Below, in pieces: positions 21,748-32,720 of a stretch of 64,000 nt of DNA (its first letter is position 1; each line of letters starts with the position of its first letter). The notes below the pieces were generated by a model. It searched no databases. It was not told where the DNA came from and saw only the letters and a program-made list of their open reading frames with translations. Origin of the DNA: Homalodisca vitripennis (Eukaryota > Arthropoda > Insecta > Hemiptera > Cicadellidae); NCBI RefSeq assembly GCF_021130785.1, contig NC_060213.1, positions 130,648,001 to 130,712,000 of the forward strand, written 5' to 3'. The translations under genes were made by a program, and so were the position numbers.

Positions 21748-21936
21748 CTTGACAATATAATCACAGGTCATAATGGAACACGGGTGCAGGTTGTATACAG
21801 GGACCACAGGAACTGAAAGTTGTTGAGTGAATGTCTTTGAGTCTTTGCCGCGGACACCGCCAATTGAGAGTTCCACCAGGTCCACAATGTTTGTCTCCGT
21901 TTTACTCTTAGGTACACTAGCCTTCCATTTGATAAC
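21748..21936 (-). CDS. Arrestin-domain protein, C-domain exon
   Basis: A 63-codon exon with acceptor TGTGTTTAG and donor AAG|GTAAGT, both in phase 0. It encodes VIKWKASVPKSKTETNIVDL and then SIGGVRGKDSKTFTQQLSVP and a PVYNLHPCSIMTCDYIVK end. The pattern GGV-(R/P)G-x-x-KT(F/W)-x-x-x-L-x-VP...CSI-x-x-x-DY is a hallmark of the second arrestin fold in ARRDC/TXNIP-type proteins. It follows the exon at 32547-32720 (...VVIKLQK) and precedes the terminal exon at 2325. Alpha-arrestins act as adaptors in membrane-protein trafficking and ubiquitination. This copy's own target is unknown. Confidence 0.88.
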
Positions 21937-22411
21937 CTAAACACACCAAGCACTAAACTGTACAACAGTTAACAAGAAACAGTTCTAATTGTTTAGTAGG
22001 AAACTAGTCTTTTAGAGGTGAATATGTATGTGAGAAACAGCACGGAACTGAGTCCTTACCCCTGCAAGATACCACCTCAGTTTGCAATAGACATAAAACA
22101 ATAATTTGTTTCGTGGAACTTTCTAGGCTTTAAAATCTCGAGACACAACTTTCATAGCATACAGGGTGTTCAGTAAAAGTGTTCCAATAATTTAGGATTT
22201 TTTTCTACACATAAAGAAGAGCAAAAGAAAAATTCATATGAAGGTCTATCTGTCTGTATGTGCTTTTTTTATAAAAAAATTATATATTTTGAACCAGTTA
22301 AGATAAAGATATAAAACTTGAGAATTATATTAACCCTTTGAAAATGAAATATTAACAAAATGATTTTACCTGTTTCAAAATGACGGATGTTATGGTCAGT
22401 ATTGAGTTGTT

Positions 22412-23114
22412 TTAAACCCTTTGGCTGCTAAGAAATTTTTGACATGTTATCCCAAAAGTGCTCAGGTTTTTATCGGATTTTATCGCAAAAGTGCTAAGCC
22501 TAAAATGGTGAATTTGTAGAGCTTTACTAAAAAAATCATAAGTTCCTCAAATTTGAACCTATTTCATTCATTTATGTTTTGTTTTGTAGTATAATATATG
22601 TAAGAAAATAAAAAATAATACATTTTGAAAAATACAAAACTATGTAAACAAATAAATAAATATTTTTTTCAACTTGGCACAGAAAAACATAATTAAATTT
22701 AACTTTTATTTTTTAAAATACATTTTTACCTAAAATCATATGTTATTTTGAGTACATACTGAAATTTTCATGCAAAAAATATAGATTTTTACTTATGTAA
22801 TGAAAAAAACACAAAAAAACTTACCCTGTGCTATCTAGATCACAGCTGTTCTTGCTGTTAGTGTACTATAAAACAACCAGCAAATACAAGTGTTGTTATT
22901 ATTTTTAAGGAAAAGTAAACTTATTCAACTGTCATTTACCGCACTCAGTGTGTAAATAACGTAATATTTAGTGCTGAAAAAACAATTCGCAACAACGAAA
23001 TATCGTTTTATAGCATATTTCGGAACAAAGGCCAACTACGATATATCATTACATAGCATTTTTCGGCACGATTACCAAAAACGACATATCGTTGCATAGC
23101 AGCCAAAGGGTTAA
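22412..23114. mobile_element. piggyBac-like MITE (TTAA ends) with subterminal repeats
   Basis: Bounded by TTAA (22412-22415 and 23111-23114) with inverted termini reading CCCTTTGGCTGCTA. Near the right end three imperfect units of about 45 bases each carry a CGATATATCGTT-like core and TAGCATTTTTCGG. TTAA target sites and CCCT...AGGG ends fit the piggyBac superfamily. No ORF. A second copy of its right part is at 26536-26736. Confidence 0.75.
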
Positions 23115-23304
23115 TGGAATAATTTACACGTCCGCCATTTTAAAACAGGTTAAAAGTATTTTGTTAACATTTTATTTTGAAAGGGTTAATACAATTTTCA
23201 AGTTTCATATCGTTATCTTAATTGGTTCAAAATATATAATTTTTGATAAAAAAAAAAACACATACAGACAAAAAGACAGAAGACTAAAGGTTTTGGTACA
23301 TACC
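22914..23304 (+). repeat. 390-bp direct repeat, left copy
   Basis: Matches 26536-26922 closely. It spans the right part of the piggyBac-like MITE and the inner part of the long TIR. The two copies bracket the LINE fragment at 23305-26535. Confidence 0.9.
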
Positions 23305-23308
23305 AAAT

Positions 23309-25208
23309 GAGGACTTCCACACAAAAATACTCAAACAAGAACTAAAATCCGCAAAATGTGAAATATTGAACTTAAAAACTACAGTTGAGTTGCTTCAGTC
23401 TGATAACAAAAACTTGTTACTTGACGTTGAAAAACAAAGCAAGAACCAATGTTTAACCTGTTTTCCATCTTTGTCAAACAAAAATAAAACCGAAAATGAT
23501 CTCTCATGGTCAAAAGTAAAAAACCCCAAGCCCATTAAATAAAAATACTACACCTATAAAGCCACCAGCTGTAGTGGTACCCCAAACTGATAAAGGTCAA
23601 CTTCTAATCTTTGCGTATAGCCATGGAAAAGGGCTCAGTCATCTCATACGGGCAAAGACCTCAGTTAGTGTTTCTGCCTGTGTTCGCCCAGGTGCAAGAC
23701 TCAATAGAGTTGTTGAGGAGTCAAATTCAATGTGTAAAAACTTTACAAAAAAAGATTGTGTCCTAGTAATTGGTGGAGCAAACAATGTAGAAGTAATGGG
23801 TGTAAAGCGTATTTTAGAAGAACTTAAAACTGTCACCAACTTCCTTAGCCACAACAACTTGGTACTGGGTAGTTTGCCCATGAGACATGACAAGCCGAGC
23901 TTAGACCTAAAAGTTTCACAAATAAACTTGGAAATAAGAAACCTAGTAAAGAATTCCTCCACTAACGTGCAGCTTTTGCCCCTCGATGATCTTCCACGCC
24001 ACTATTTCACTGCTCATGGCCTACATTTAAATAAAAAGGGAAAAGTTAGCGTATCTGACATGGTTCACAAATTACTTATAAACATTAAAAATGATTTCTG
24101 TTCAACCGCAACCACTTCAAATCCACCTCAAGTAATTGAAAATGAACCAAAATTTAATAATCCACCTCAAGTAATCGAGAATGAACCAAAAATTGATTTA
24201 ACTCACACAACCACTCCAAACAGTACTCTAAATTCTTTGCTTTCATCAAAACCTTATTTTACCAACAACCAACAAGAAGAAGGTACTATAGTAGTACAAG
24301 AAAACCATATGAGTCTTGCCATCGACGAAAACCAAAAAGACAACACAGTAGGCTTTGCCCACTGCATCTCGGCAGATTTTCATTTGGTTGCAGTTGTTTT
24401 CAAAAACAAGTTTGGAAAGCCTGAAACATCAAATCTGGTCGACAGTCGGTTCACTCTACAAAAGATTGATGATGGAGCTGTTGTGTACGGACTTGTAACT
24501 AAAGCTATATATATATCACAAAAAGCCTACAGCAGCTGACTACATCTCCGCATTTAACCAAATGACCAAAGACTTCAAAGAGAGAGGACTTGAGAGACTT
24601 ATATGCTCGCCTTTGGGTTGTGTTAGGGACTGCCTGCCTCCTGATCTTTTTATTCACAAGCTTGTTGAATTTCGTTTGACAACCAATGCACAAGTTTTTG
24701 TTATCACTCATGGCATAATGAACAACCATATGGGGTGCTGCGAAACGGACTATCACATGAGAAGTTTGTGGGTTGTTTACGCCAGCTAATTTTATCTTCT
24801 TTAAGTCAAGAGCTAAAACCTCCACCGTCAACACCTGACCTAAACAGCTGTCTGTCTTTCTCACCAACTTCAACGTCTTTTAATGAGAGGAAAGATGGCC
24901 CGACAGATGTTCCTGACATGATGGAGATGAGGTCTTTTCCACCACTGCCTGCATCTGCCGCTGTAAACCTCAGCGGTGACCAGCAAGTTATGGATGTGGA
25001 AACTGGTGACAGCTTGAATATGGAGGATGATGCCCTGAATATGCCTCAAGAGTCAAGTGAAAGTGTTGTTGGTTTCAGGAAGTCAGTGCTCAATATTTCA
25101 AGTGAGGTTGGTGAATTGAGTGATATTAACCCTTTACTTGGTTCTTCTACACCTGAAGCAGCGATGTCAAGTGTATATCGGAAAAAATTTTTTAAGAAAA
25201 GGAATTGA
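23309..25208 (+). pseudogene. LINE ORF1: coiled coil, SGNH hydrolase-like, macrodomain-like
   Basis: Read across three frameshifts. (1) A coiled-coil stretch (KQELKSAKCEILNLKTTVEL, about 23330-23460). (2) An SGNH/GDSL-type hydrolase fold at 23574-24090: LLIFAYSHGKGLSHLI (Ser block in weak form), VLVIGGANNV (GxxND-like block, Asp replaced by Asn-Val), and a late HGLHLNKKGK His block. (3) About 24330-24720, a macrodomain-like region: VGFAHCISADFHLVAV-x-FKNKFGKP, VVYGLVTK, then in the next frame KPTAADYISAF-x-x-M and ICSPLGCVRD, like the GCGLD loop of TARG1/OARD1-type ADP-ribose hydrolases. (4) A Ser/Pro-rich tail ending KKFFKKRN. The (TA)n at 24508 marks one frameshift. SGNH in CR1 ORF1 is known; the macrodomain is the unexpected part. 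Confidence 0.65.
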
Positions 25209-25229
25209 ACAAAAACAATGTAGGTTAAA

Positions 25230-26530
25230 ACTTGGTAAATTAGAAAATGTAAAAAATTATTATCTTCCATCAAAATGTACAATACCTACCTACGAGAATT
25301 GACCTTTTAGAAATTGCTCTTGTTGAATTGAATCCCGATGTTGTAGCTCTTAGTGAGCACAGTTTGAACGAAAATGAAATTTCTCGGCTAAATGTATGTA
25401 ATTACTCAGTAAGTTCTTTTTTTTGCCGTTCTAAAACTACACGAGGAGGGGTTATGATGTTAACTAAAAATGGGATCAAAAGTAAAAATATAAGTAAATT
25501 TTCAATTGACAAATTAATAACTGAAAAGGAATTTGAATGTTGTGTTTCAGAAAGTACCATTGCAAATGTTGATGTTGTAATTGTTTGCCTATACAGATCT
25601 CCAAATAATATAGTCTAATCAATAACTTTTTTGAAAAACTGGACCAACTTCTGAATGTTCTCTGCAATAACTTTAGTAACATTATTATCGCTGGGGACAT
25701 CAATATAAATACGGTATTTTAAATAATAATCTGACTTTAAAAATTTTTTAGAAATATATTAACTGAACATGGAGTGTATTATGCAGTTAATTTTCCAACT
25801 AGATTTAGTAAAGAAACTGCAACATAATTGACAACTTTATAACCAATATTGATAAAAACTATATAAAAGTGGAGGGGATTATCACAGCAGTATCTGATCA
25901 TGACAGGCAATTGATGGAAGTTGGTAATTTTTATGATACAGATAGCAATAAACATAAGACATATAGAGAATTAACAAGAAAATTTAGCGAAAGTAATATT
26001 AAAACTTTCTTAAAACTTTTAGGATCGGAAAGTTGGATAGATGTTTATATGTCTGGTGCCAATGACAAGTTTCGTACTTTCCATTCTATTTTTTTGCATT
26101 ATTTTAACATTTGTTTCCCTAAAGTATCTAATCTAAGACCTAATTGCATATCCAAAAACAATTGGGTGACAGAAGAGATTAAAAACGAAAGAACAGATTT
26201 AATTGAGCAAGAAAAGATATATAGAAAGAACAAACAAAATAATAACTTAAACCAGCTAAAAATTAAAAAAAACGTGATCTTAAACTAAAAATTATTCAAG
26301 CTAAAAAAAGATTTTTTGATAACAAAATAAAATGTTTAAGTAACGTTAACAAAACAACCTGGAAGTTAATTAACATGCAAACTGGTAAAAATAAGAATTT
26401 AAAAGAAAACATTATGTTGCTTGATAAAGAAAACTGTGGTTGGATCCAGGTAGAGTTTGCAATGTTTTTAATAACTTCTTCATCAATGTTGTGGATCAGC
26501 AGATATCCCATGGTGATGAATATAGAAGAA
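25230..26530 (+). pseudogene. LINE ORF2 start: AP-type endonuclease and connector, truncated
   Basis: Endonuclease blocks are visible: LNPDVVALSEHSLNENEI (25330), TTRGGVMMLTKNGIKS, FECCVSE, then VIVCLYRSPNN (25590) and in another frame NIIIAGDININ (25690). The connector region between EN and RT is at 25869-26288. Stops and frameshifts separate the blocks. No RT follows. Confidence 0.75.
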
Positions 26531-26535
26531 GAAGA

Positions 26536-26922
26536 AGTAAACTTATTCAACTGTCATTTACCGCACTCTGTGTGTAAATAATGTAATATTTAGCGCTGAA
26601 AAAAAAATTCGCAACAACGAAATATTGTTTTATACCATATTTCGGAACAAAGGCCAACTACGATATATCATTACATAGCATTTTTCGGCACAATTACCAA
26701 AAACGACATATCGTTGCATAGCAGCCAAAGGGTTAATGGAATAATTTACACGTCCGCCATTTTAAAACAGGTAAAAGTATTTTGTTAATATTTTATTTTG
26801 AAAGGGTTAATACAATTTTCAAGTTTCATATCTTTATCTTAACTGGTTCAAAATATATAATTGTTGATAAAAAAAACACATACAGACAAAAAGACAGAAG
26901 ACTAAAGGTTTTGGTACATACC
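26536..26922 (+). repeat. 390-bp direct repeat, right copy
   Basis: Second copy of 22914-23304 (387 bases). It includes the right end of a piggyBac-like MITE (TTAA at 26733-26736) and continues into the complete right TIR of the long-TIR element. Confidence 0.9.
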
Positions 26923-27419
26923 TTCATAAGAACTTTTTTGCTCATTTTTATGTGTAGAACAAAATTCCAAAGCATTGGAGCACTTTTACTGAACACCCTG
27001 TACATACATTTATTTTAAATATCATTCACACTTGGTAGCACAGACAATATGATTCAAGATTCAAGATTCTTTATTTGTCTTTAAACATATATAAATGCAA
27101 TTGACATCGTCAGAATATTCATATAACTAGCCAATACCAAATCCCTTAATTTCTTGTATACAAAATTGTTCAATAAGCCTATAATAAAATAAATAAATAA
27201 TTAAAAACTAATGTACAACTACAATAAATAAGTTCATAACATAACAACAATAAATAGAATATATAAGAAGTAATAACAGAGAATAAAACAAATAACAACT
27301 TAACAAATTTGTAACGGTGGCGTCAAAATTGAAACAGGACAAATGCTCATCAAAAGGCTTTGTCCAATGAGAAATAATAAATAAACTTTAAAAGAAACAA
27401 GAAAGATAGAAAAAGTAGA

Positions 27420-28766
27420 CTAAAATTTTATTTCACTAGTGTCACAGGACAAATACTCGTCAATTGAATAAAAGGCTTTGTCCTTTAACCAACTACTAAT
27501 AGAAGTTTTAAACTTGACAATACTAACTCTCCATGCGTTATCAGGCAAGTTGTTGAAAAGTTTAATTTCCATGCATAAATGACTTTTCTTAGTTTTTTCC
27601 AGCCTAAAATTTACCATATCTAGCTTGCCTTTGTTCCTTGTATTATAATTATGTATATTTTGTCTGAGCTGATATGTTTTCTAAATTTTCTTTACATTTT
27701 AATAAACATGAATATATATACATACTTGGCAGAGTCATAATTTGCAATTCTTTGAAAAGGGGCTTGCAAGAAGTTCTGTCAGGTAAACTTTTAATAACTC
27801 TTAGCGCCTTTTTTTTGCCATATAAAAGCTTTTTGAGCAGCGCTACTATTTCCCCATAACAAAATTCCATACATTAAAACTGAATTAAAGAAGGCATAAT
27901 AGGCTGTCATGAGCATATCCATGCTAACACAGAATCTTAATTTTCTAAGTAAGTAGATGACTCTTGCCAATTTTTTACACATCATTTGCACATGTACATC
28001 CCAGCTTAGCTTACTATCCAAATATATTCCTAAAAGTTTTACAGGGTTAAAATTTAAATCATCATAATTATTATTATCAAGAGAGAGAAACATATATTCT
28101 CTGTTTTATCACGGTTTACAACTAGAGAATTAGATCTGAACCATTTATTTGCATCATCTAGCAGCCTCCTACGATTTATCAATAACTGGTCTATTTTTTA
28201 ATTGCTACTCACTAGGGTGGTGTCATCACATATAGTACAGAAAAAACATGGTATATTGTGTGCAAAGTCATTCACAGCCACTACAAACAGAAAAGGCCCT
28301 AACACTGAACCTTGTGGTACCCCTATTGTAACATTTTTAAGATCCGATTTGTCTCTACCTTGTACTACCATTTGTTTTCTACCATTGAGATATGATGAAA
28401 AGAGCTTCAATTCCTCACCTTTTACACCGTAACCTTCCAGTTTTTTTTAAGAGTAATTTATGTGGAATACAATCAAAAGCTTTAGATAAATCTATCAAGG
28501 TAGCTGAACAAATCATTTTATTTTCAAAGCCATCTAAAAACATTCGAAACCACTGACTCCACAGCTTGAATTGTATTACGGCTAGGTATAAAACCAAACT
28601 GTTCTTTACAAATGTACCCCTTGTTTAACATATAAAAATATAATTGATTCTTAATGCAGTACTCAAATACCTTGCTAAAAATTGGAACCAATGATATAGG
28701 ACGATAACTAGCAGGATTAGACTTGTCACCCTTCTTATAGATAGGGGTGACTTTAACAACTTTCAA
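27420..28766 (-). pseudogene. CR1-like ORF2: reverse transcriptase and C-terminus
   Basis: Blocks in three frames: [20 protein letters not shown] and [13 protein letters not shown] (28524-28766), [17 protein letters not shown] (28415-28597), [11 protein letters not shown] and [10 protein letters not shown] at the catalytic position where family members have Y-A-D-D (28198-28410), [17 protein letters not shown] (27791-28093), then FNNLPDNAW and the WLKDKAFYSIDEYL end (27420-27617). The altered YADD and multiple frameshifts make it inactive. Confidence 0.85.
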
Positions 28767-29690
28767 AACTCTTGGAAAAAATACCTTGCTGAAGCATAAT
28801 ATTGTATAAGTATACTAAGGGTTTCAATATAAATAGAATTACTTCCTTTAAGATCTTATTGGAAAATCCATATATGTCTTCACAAGAAGAAGAACTCAAC
28901 TCTTTTACACATTTTAAGATATCATATTAAAATGTAAGATATCATATTGTAATGTTGCGCCATCTAAAATTACAAGATATGTTATTATGACTAGATATAA
29001 GGTACTGATTTAAAAAAATTTTAAAGCTCTGGTCTCATCATTTATGACATTATTATTCAAAAGATAAGCAGCATTGGTAAAATACTCATCAAGTTGTTTT
29101 GATTCAATATTATTTGTTTCACCCCCTTTACCATTTTGACAAGTTTCAGCTTTAATAATGTTCCATGCTGCTTTACACTTGTTATTAGACTTTTCAATGT
29201 AGTTATTGTTTGCCGCTATTTTTGCCTGCTTTATTTTAAATCTATATGATCTTTTTGCCACCATATAGTCATTCTTAAACCTATTTTTCTCTAAATCACT
29301 ATTGCATTTCTGAAACCTATCATACAACAACAACAATATCTCTCTTGATTTTTTAAGTTCAGGAGTAAACCATTTGACTTTTTGTTCTCTTTTTAAGGAT
29401 GTAGACTTAATTTCTCTAACATTACAACAATAATTATAAGTATCTGATACTATTTTTATAAAATAACTAAACGCTTCATCTACATTACTAAAAGAACTTA
29501 GCTCTAACCAATCCAATAATTCAAGATGATTTTTAAATACAGCAATTGCACATGGTTTTACATTCCTAATACTACGATACATAACTTCTTTTTCTTTGGT
29601 TAACAAGGTTTTATTATTAAATGTAGCAATAACACTAGAATGGTCTGATAGATGAGCTTGAAAGACTTCACAATTAGTTCTATTTGGCAA
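28767..29690 (-). pseudogene. CR1-like ORF2: connector between endonuclease and RT
   Basis: A 226-residue open stretch (29010-29690) rich in Lys, Asn and Glu. It begins after the endonuclease with AHLSDHSSVIATFNN (the SDH motif of AP-type endonucleases) and contains KVKWFTPELKKSREILL and the KCKAAWNIIKAET block seen before RT in CR1/Jockey-like proteins. It is split from the RT by stops near 28800-29000. Confidence 0.8.
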
Positions 29691-29706
29691 CTCATTAGTT
29701 ATGATG

Positions 29707-30195
29707 TTATCTAAGCAGGAATTTTTTTCTTGTGTTTTCTTTATTTAGGCAATACAGATTATATGATCGTAGAAGGTTTAGAAAAGTTTCACTTTTAGTT
29801 GTATTCTTTTTTATGTTTATGTTAAAATCCCCTGCTATGATTATTGTCCCAACATATTTATGTACTAAAAATTTAAGAAAAATATCAAAAAGGTAAATGA
29901 ACATAGCAACATCTGAGTCCGGAGTTCGGTAAATGCTTACAATAACAGTTTGAACACTCTGCAAGTAGATAGCTGATACTTCAAACTCTTTTTCTACACA
30001 AAAGTTCTGTACATTAATAATCCTATAATCTAATCCATTTTTCACAAAGATACAACAACCACCTTTGGTGAGTGGTGGTTTTCTACAATAAGTAGCAGCT
30101 AAAGTGAACCCAGCCGGAATGTAGAGCAGGCTTTCATCTTGGCATAGCCAATGCTCATTAATACATAAAACATTACAGCTTAACTTATCTAACAC
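29707..30195 (-). pseudogene. CR1-like ORF2: AP-type endonuclease
   Basis: Reads DKLSCNVLCINEHWL, TKGGCCIFVKNGLDYRII, VEKEFEVSAIYL, VIVSIYRTPDSD and IIIAGDFNINI. These are the ordered blocks of the LINE endonuclease, with catalytic Glu in NEHWL and Asp/Asn in GDFNI. The frame breaks at both ends. Confidence 0.85.
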
Positions 30196-30402
30196 TAAGT
30201 CTAAAGAAAATAATTTATTCCTATTTGATTGTAAATTAAGGTGAAATATACTTAAGACTTTGTTATTGAAGGCTGCAGCACCAATGGTGAGGGGTCCTCT
30301 TGTGTCGACTTGTCGTTTCCTAAATTGATAGTGGAGTCTACTGGTGTTCTGAGGTTAGAAGAAGGCAAGTGCTCGAGTTGAATGGAGCCAATCCCAGCTG
30401 CC

Positions 30403-31769
30403 TCACAAATCTTCTCTGCCAACCATGTCTTTCCCTTTTTTTGGATTCAGATGCATACCATGAAATGTATGTAAATGTCTCTCCGCCTTACTTGCTTCCA
30501 CCATGGTCACATTATTGTATGCCTCACTTAGTCCTTTGAGCTCTTCGTTTATTTTTTTGGTCGCTAAATTCACACACGACCAGTCAACCAAATCATACCT
30601 AGGTAAGTCTACTAAAATTATGCGTTTGTCACTAAACTTGTCAAGTGTGTCTCTTTAATTTTTGCCAGTGCGTCTCCTCCTTCATTTCTAGCAATGTCAT
30701 TTGTCCCGGACACAATCACTAGTACATCTTCCTTGTTAGTAAGTTCTTCTTTAATATTCCTTTCTTTCAAAACAACTGAAGTTCGACCACCTGGATTTAC
30801 AAAACCTACTGACATAAATTTCTCATTGTTAACCATTTCCTTCTTGTTATGATTATTTATTTTTGCATTCACATGCCATGACAAGTCTCTTCCATGACTG
30901 TCAGCACAAATCAAGATTTTGTTTACTCTTCCATGAGTGTCCAGTCCGTCACAATCCACATGATCACTATCGTCTGATGGCATTATAGCATGATAGTAAT
31001 TTTTTGAGATACAATTATGTTCCGTATTTGAATTTAAAATAGAAGAACTAATTTTATATTTTCGCTTCCCTTCACGGAGAACTGTTGCATATAGTTCTGT
31101 TTCATTTATTGAATCATTATGTCCTCTTTCAATTGAAGGTACCTTTCTAAGAATAGGTTTAGTAGTAGTTAAGGAATTCGGTAGGCTATATCGTTTACTT
31201 TTATGGGACTTTCTAGGAAAATTAGAACTAAAACACTCCTCTGGCTGTGTAATAGACTTGCTCCTTAATTCTTTAATTTCCTGTTGAAGTTTAATTATTT
31301 CTTCTTCTTTTTGCAAGACAATAAATTCAAGCGAAGTCTTTTGATTTTTTAGATTTTTTATTTCTTCATTTGCCAGAAACAAATCTTTGTTTACAGTTTT
31401 CAAGACACAGTTTACATTTTCTAATTGTTCTTTTAATTCAAAATTAACTTCATTAGTTATTATCTCTTCTTGTCCCAAGTCCTCACTTATCGACAAATTT
31501 TCATCCAAAGAGTTGGTATTGCTTTCCTCAGAGGACTCATCACAAGAATCTTCATCTAAATTTTTATTCATGCATTTATTACAGGTCCATATTATATTAG
31601 TTTTACTCAATTCTTTGAACGCCTTTAGAGTGAGGTTCGTACATTTCAAATGGTACCATTTAAGGCAGTTACTTCTGCACAATACAGCTCTACTATTGTT
31701 AGAAACATTTTTACTGCATTTACCACAAGGAGAATTAGTTTTACTTTCTTTTTTACCTTGTTTCGTCAT
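30403..31769 (-). pseudogene. CR1-like ORF1: PHD finger, coiled coil, SGNH hydrolase
   Basis: Start chosen at ATG 31769 (MTKQGKKESK). A PHD-type finger is visible as CGKC, VLCRSNC, WYHLKC and WTCNKC. An acidic Ser/Asp/Glu region and a coiled coil follow (about residues 110-165 of the ORF). The SGNH domain shows ILICADSHGRDLSWHV (DSHG, catalytic Ser block), GFVNPGGRTSVV and VLVIVSGTNDIAR (GTND block). After a frameshift at about 30620 comes the HTFHGMHLNPKKGK block (catalytic His). PHD plus esterase in ORF1 is established for CR1 elements. The catalytic residues are present here, unlike the copy at 23574. Confidence 0.85.
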
Positions 31770-31997
31770 TTTAAAATATATTTCAAAGTTCACTAATTTA
31801 TGTGGCAGTGAAAATAAAAATATTTACAGATATTCAGGTAGTCCTATATATAAAAATATGTACAGAAATACACCTTGTCCTACAAATAAAAATGTAAAAA
31901 TTTTACTGTCAAATAAATAGTATTTATTTTGTCAGTTCAATAAAATAAAAATCACTAAGTAATATTAGCTCAATTAAATTTATCAAGCAAAAAGTTT

Positions 31998-32075
31998 CAC
32001 TTGAAGTCAGATTTGAACCCAGTACCTCTATGTTGCCAAGCAGAGACTCTTACCACTGAGCTATACTACTTGATG
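31998..32075 (-). tRNA. Degenerate tRNA-like sequence (pseudogene or SINE head)
   Basis: On the minus strand TAGCTCAGTGGTAAGAG looks like a D arm (A box) and GGTACTGGGTTCAAATC like a T arm (B box), with a TTGGCAA loop between them. The anticodon stem has several mismatches and the T stem does not close, so it is not a functional tRNA. Confidence 0.45.
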
Positions 32076-32546
32076 TTTAAGATAGCTTATCAGTGCTAGA
32101 TAAGGTATTCAATTAACAGGCAAACTTGGTTATACCATGTCACAGCAAACAGGCCATATGACTCAACTTCACTTTCAAAAAATAAAAAAAAACTATTCAA
32201 AAAAATAAAAACTATTAGTCTGGAAGGTTGCTTCTTATTATCTCATTTAGAGCCTGTTACTTTAAAAAGATATTAATGTTGTGGAATACATTTAAACTGT
32301 CTGCATAATAAACATGTATATAGGTTATAATGTCTATGCAATTTTCTTGATCAAAGCTCAATTTAATACTTTAAAAATCAACTGATACCTATTATTCCAG
32401 TACTTTCAGGATAGAGAAGACTCACTTATCCAACATCCAAAAAACGCTTTTGAAAGACTTTACATTAAAAACTTATTTAAATTATAGTTGCAACCAACTT
32501 TCCACACAAGCAAACCAGCAGACGACTCCTTCTATGATTAACTAAC

Positions 32547-32720
32547 CTTCTGTAACTTTATGACAACATTGTTCACATCCACGTCACTCGCGTTGTCCAC
32601 CTCCAGGATCACAGGGATGTTCTGACCTGGCACATATCCAGCTTGTGGCAAGTTCAGGACCATCGTCAGAGGACAACACATGCAGCGGAAAAACTTTTCC
32701 ACTTGTCGTTTTATTGGCTT
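32547..32720 (-). CDS. Arrestin-domain protein, start of C-domain exon
   Basis: A 58-codon exon, acceptor ATATGTTTCAG and donor GAAG|GTTAGT, phase 0 at both ends. It encodes KPIKRQVEKFFRCMCC, then the strand pattern NLPQAGYVPGQNIPVILEVD and NASDVDVNNVVIKLQK. The Cys-rich turn followed by GYVPGQ-x-(I/L)PV-x-x-E-(V/I)-D-N-x-S is characteristic of the second arrestin fold in alpha-arrestins. It joins in frame after the exon at 36201-36412 and before 21748-21936. Confidence 0.9.

Larger units (their letters stand above)
23305..26535 (+). mobile_element. LINE fragment (CR1-like): ORF1 plus endonuclease, no RT
   Basis: Begins inside an ORF1 coiled coil, runs through ORF1 and the endonuclease and connector of ORF2, and stops before any RT motif. 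Losing the 3' end is unusual, since LINE copies normally lose the 5' end. It is bracketed by a 390-bp direct repeat, so it may have arrived by recombination or template switching and not by ordinary target-primed insertion. Confidence 0.7.
22162..27000. mobile_element. Long-TIR DNA transposon (Tc1/mariner-type ends), carrying nested insertions
   Basis: Ends CAGGGTGTTCAGTAAAAGTG (22162) and its complement (ending 27000) are flanked by TA on both sides. The inverted repeats extend about 245 bases inward (22162-22410 against 26745-27000) with moderate divergence. No transposase is recognisable; the interior is taken up by a piggyBac-like MITE and a LINE fragment. It is best read as a nonautonomous foldback element that became a landing site. 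Confidence 0.8.
27045..31800 (-). mobile_element. CR1-like non-LTR retrotransposon, nearly full length, dead
   Basis: The minus strand carries ORF1 (PHD, coiled coil, SGNH), endonuclease, RT and C-terminal region in the right order. It ends in a short 7-base repeat (AATCTTG units, 27052-27075), as CR1-group elements do. Many frameshifts and stops are present. The 5' end is not sharply defined (31800-31925). Confidence 0.85.
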
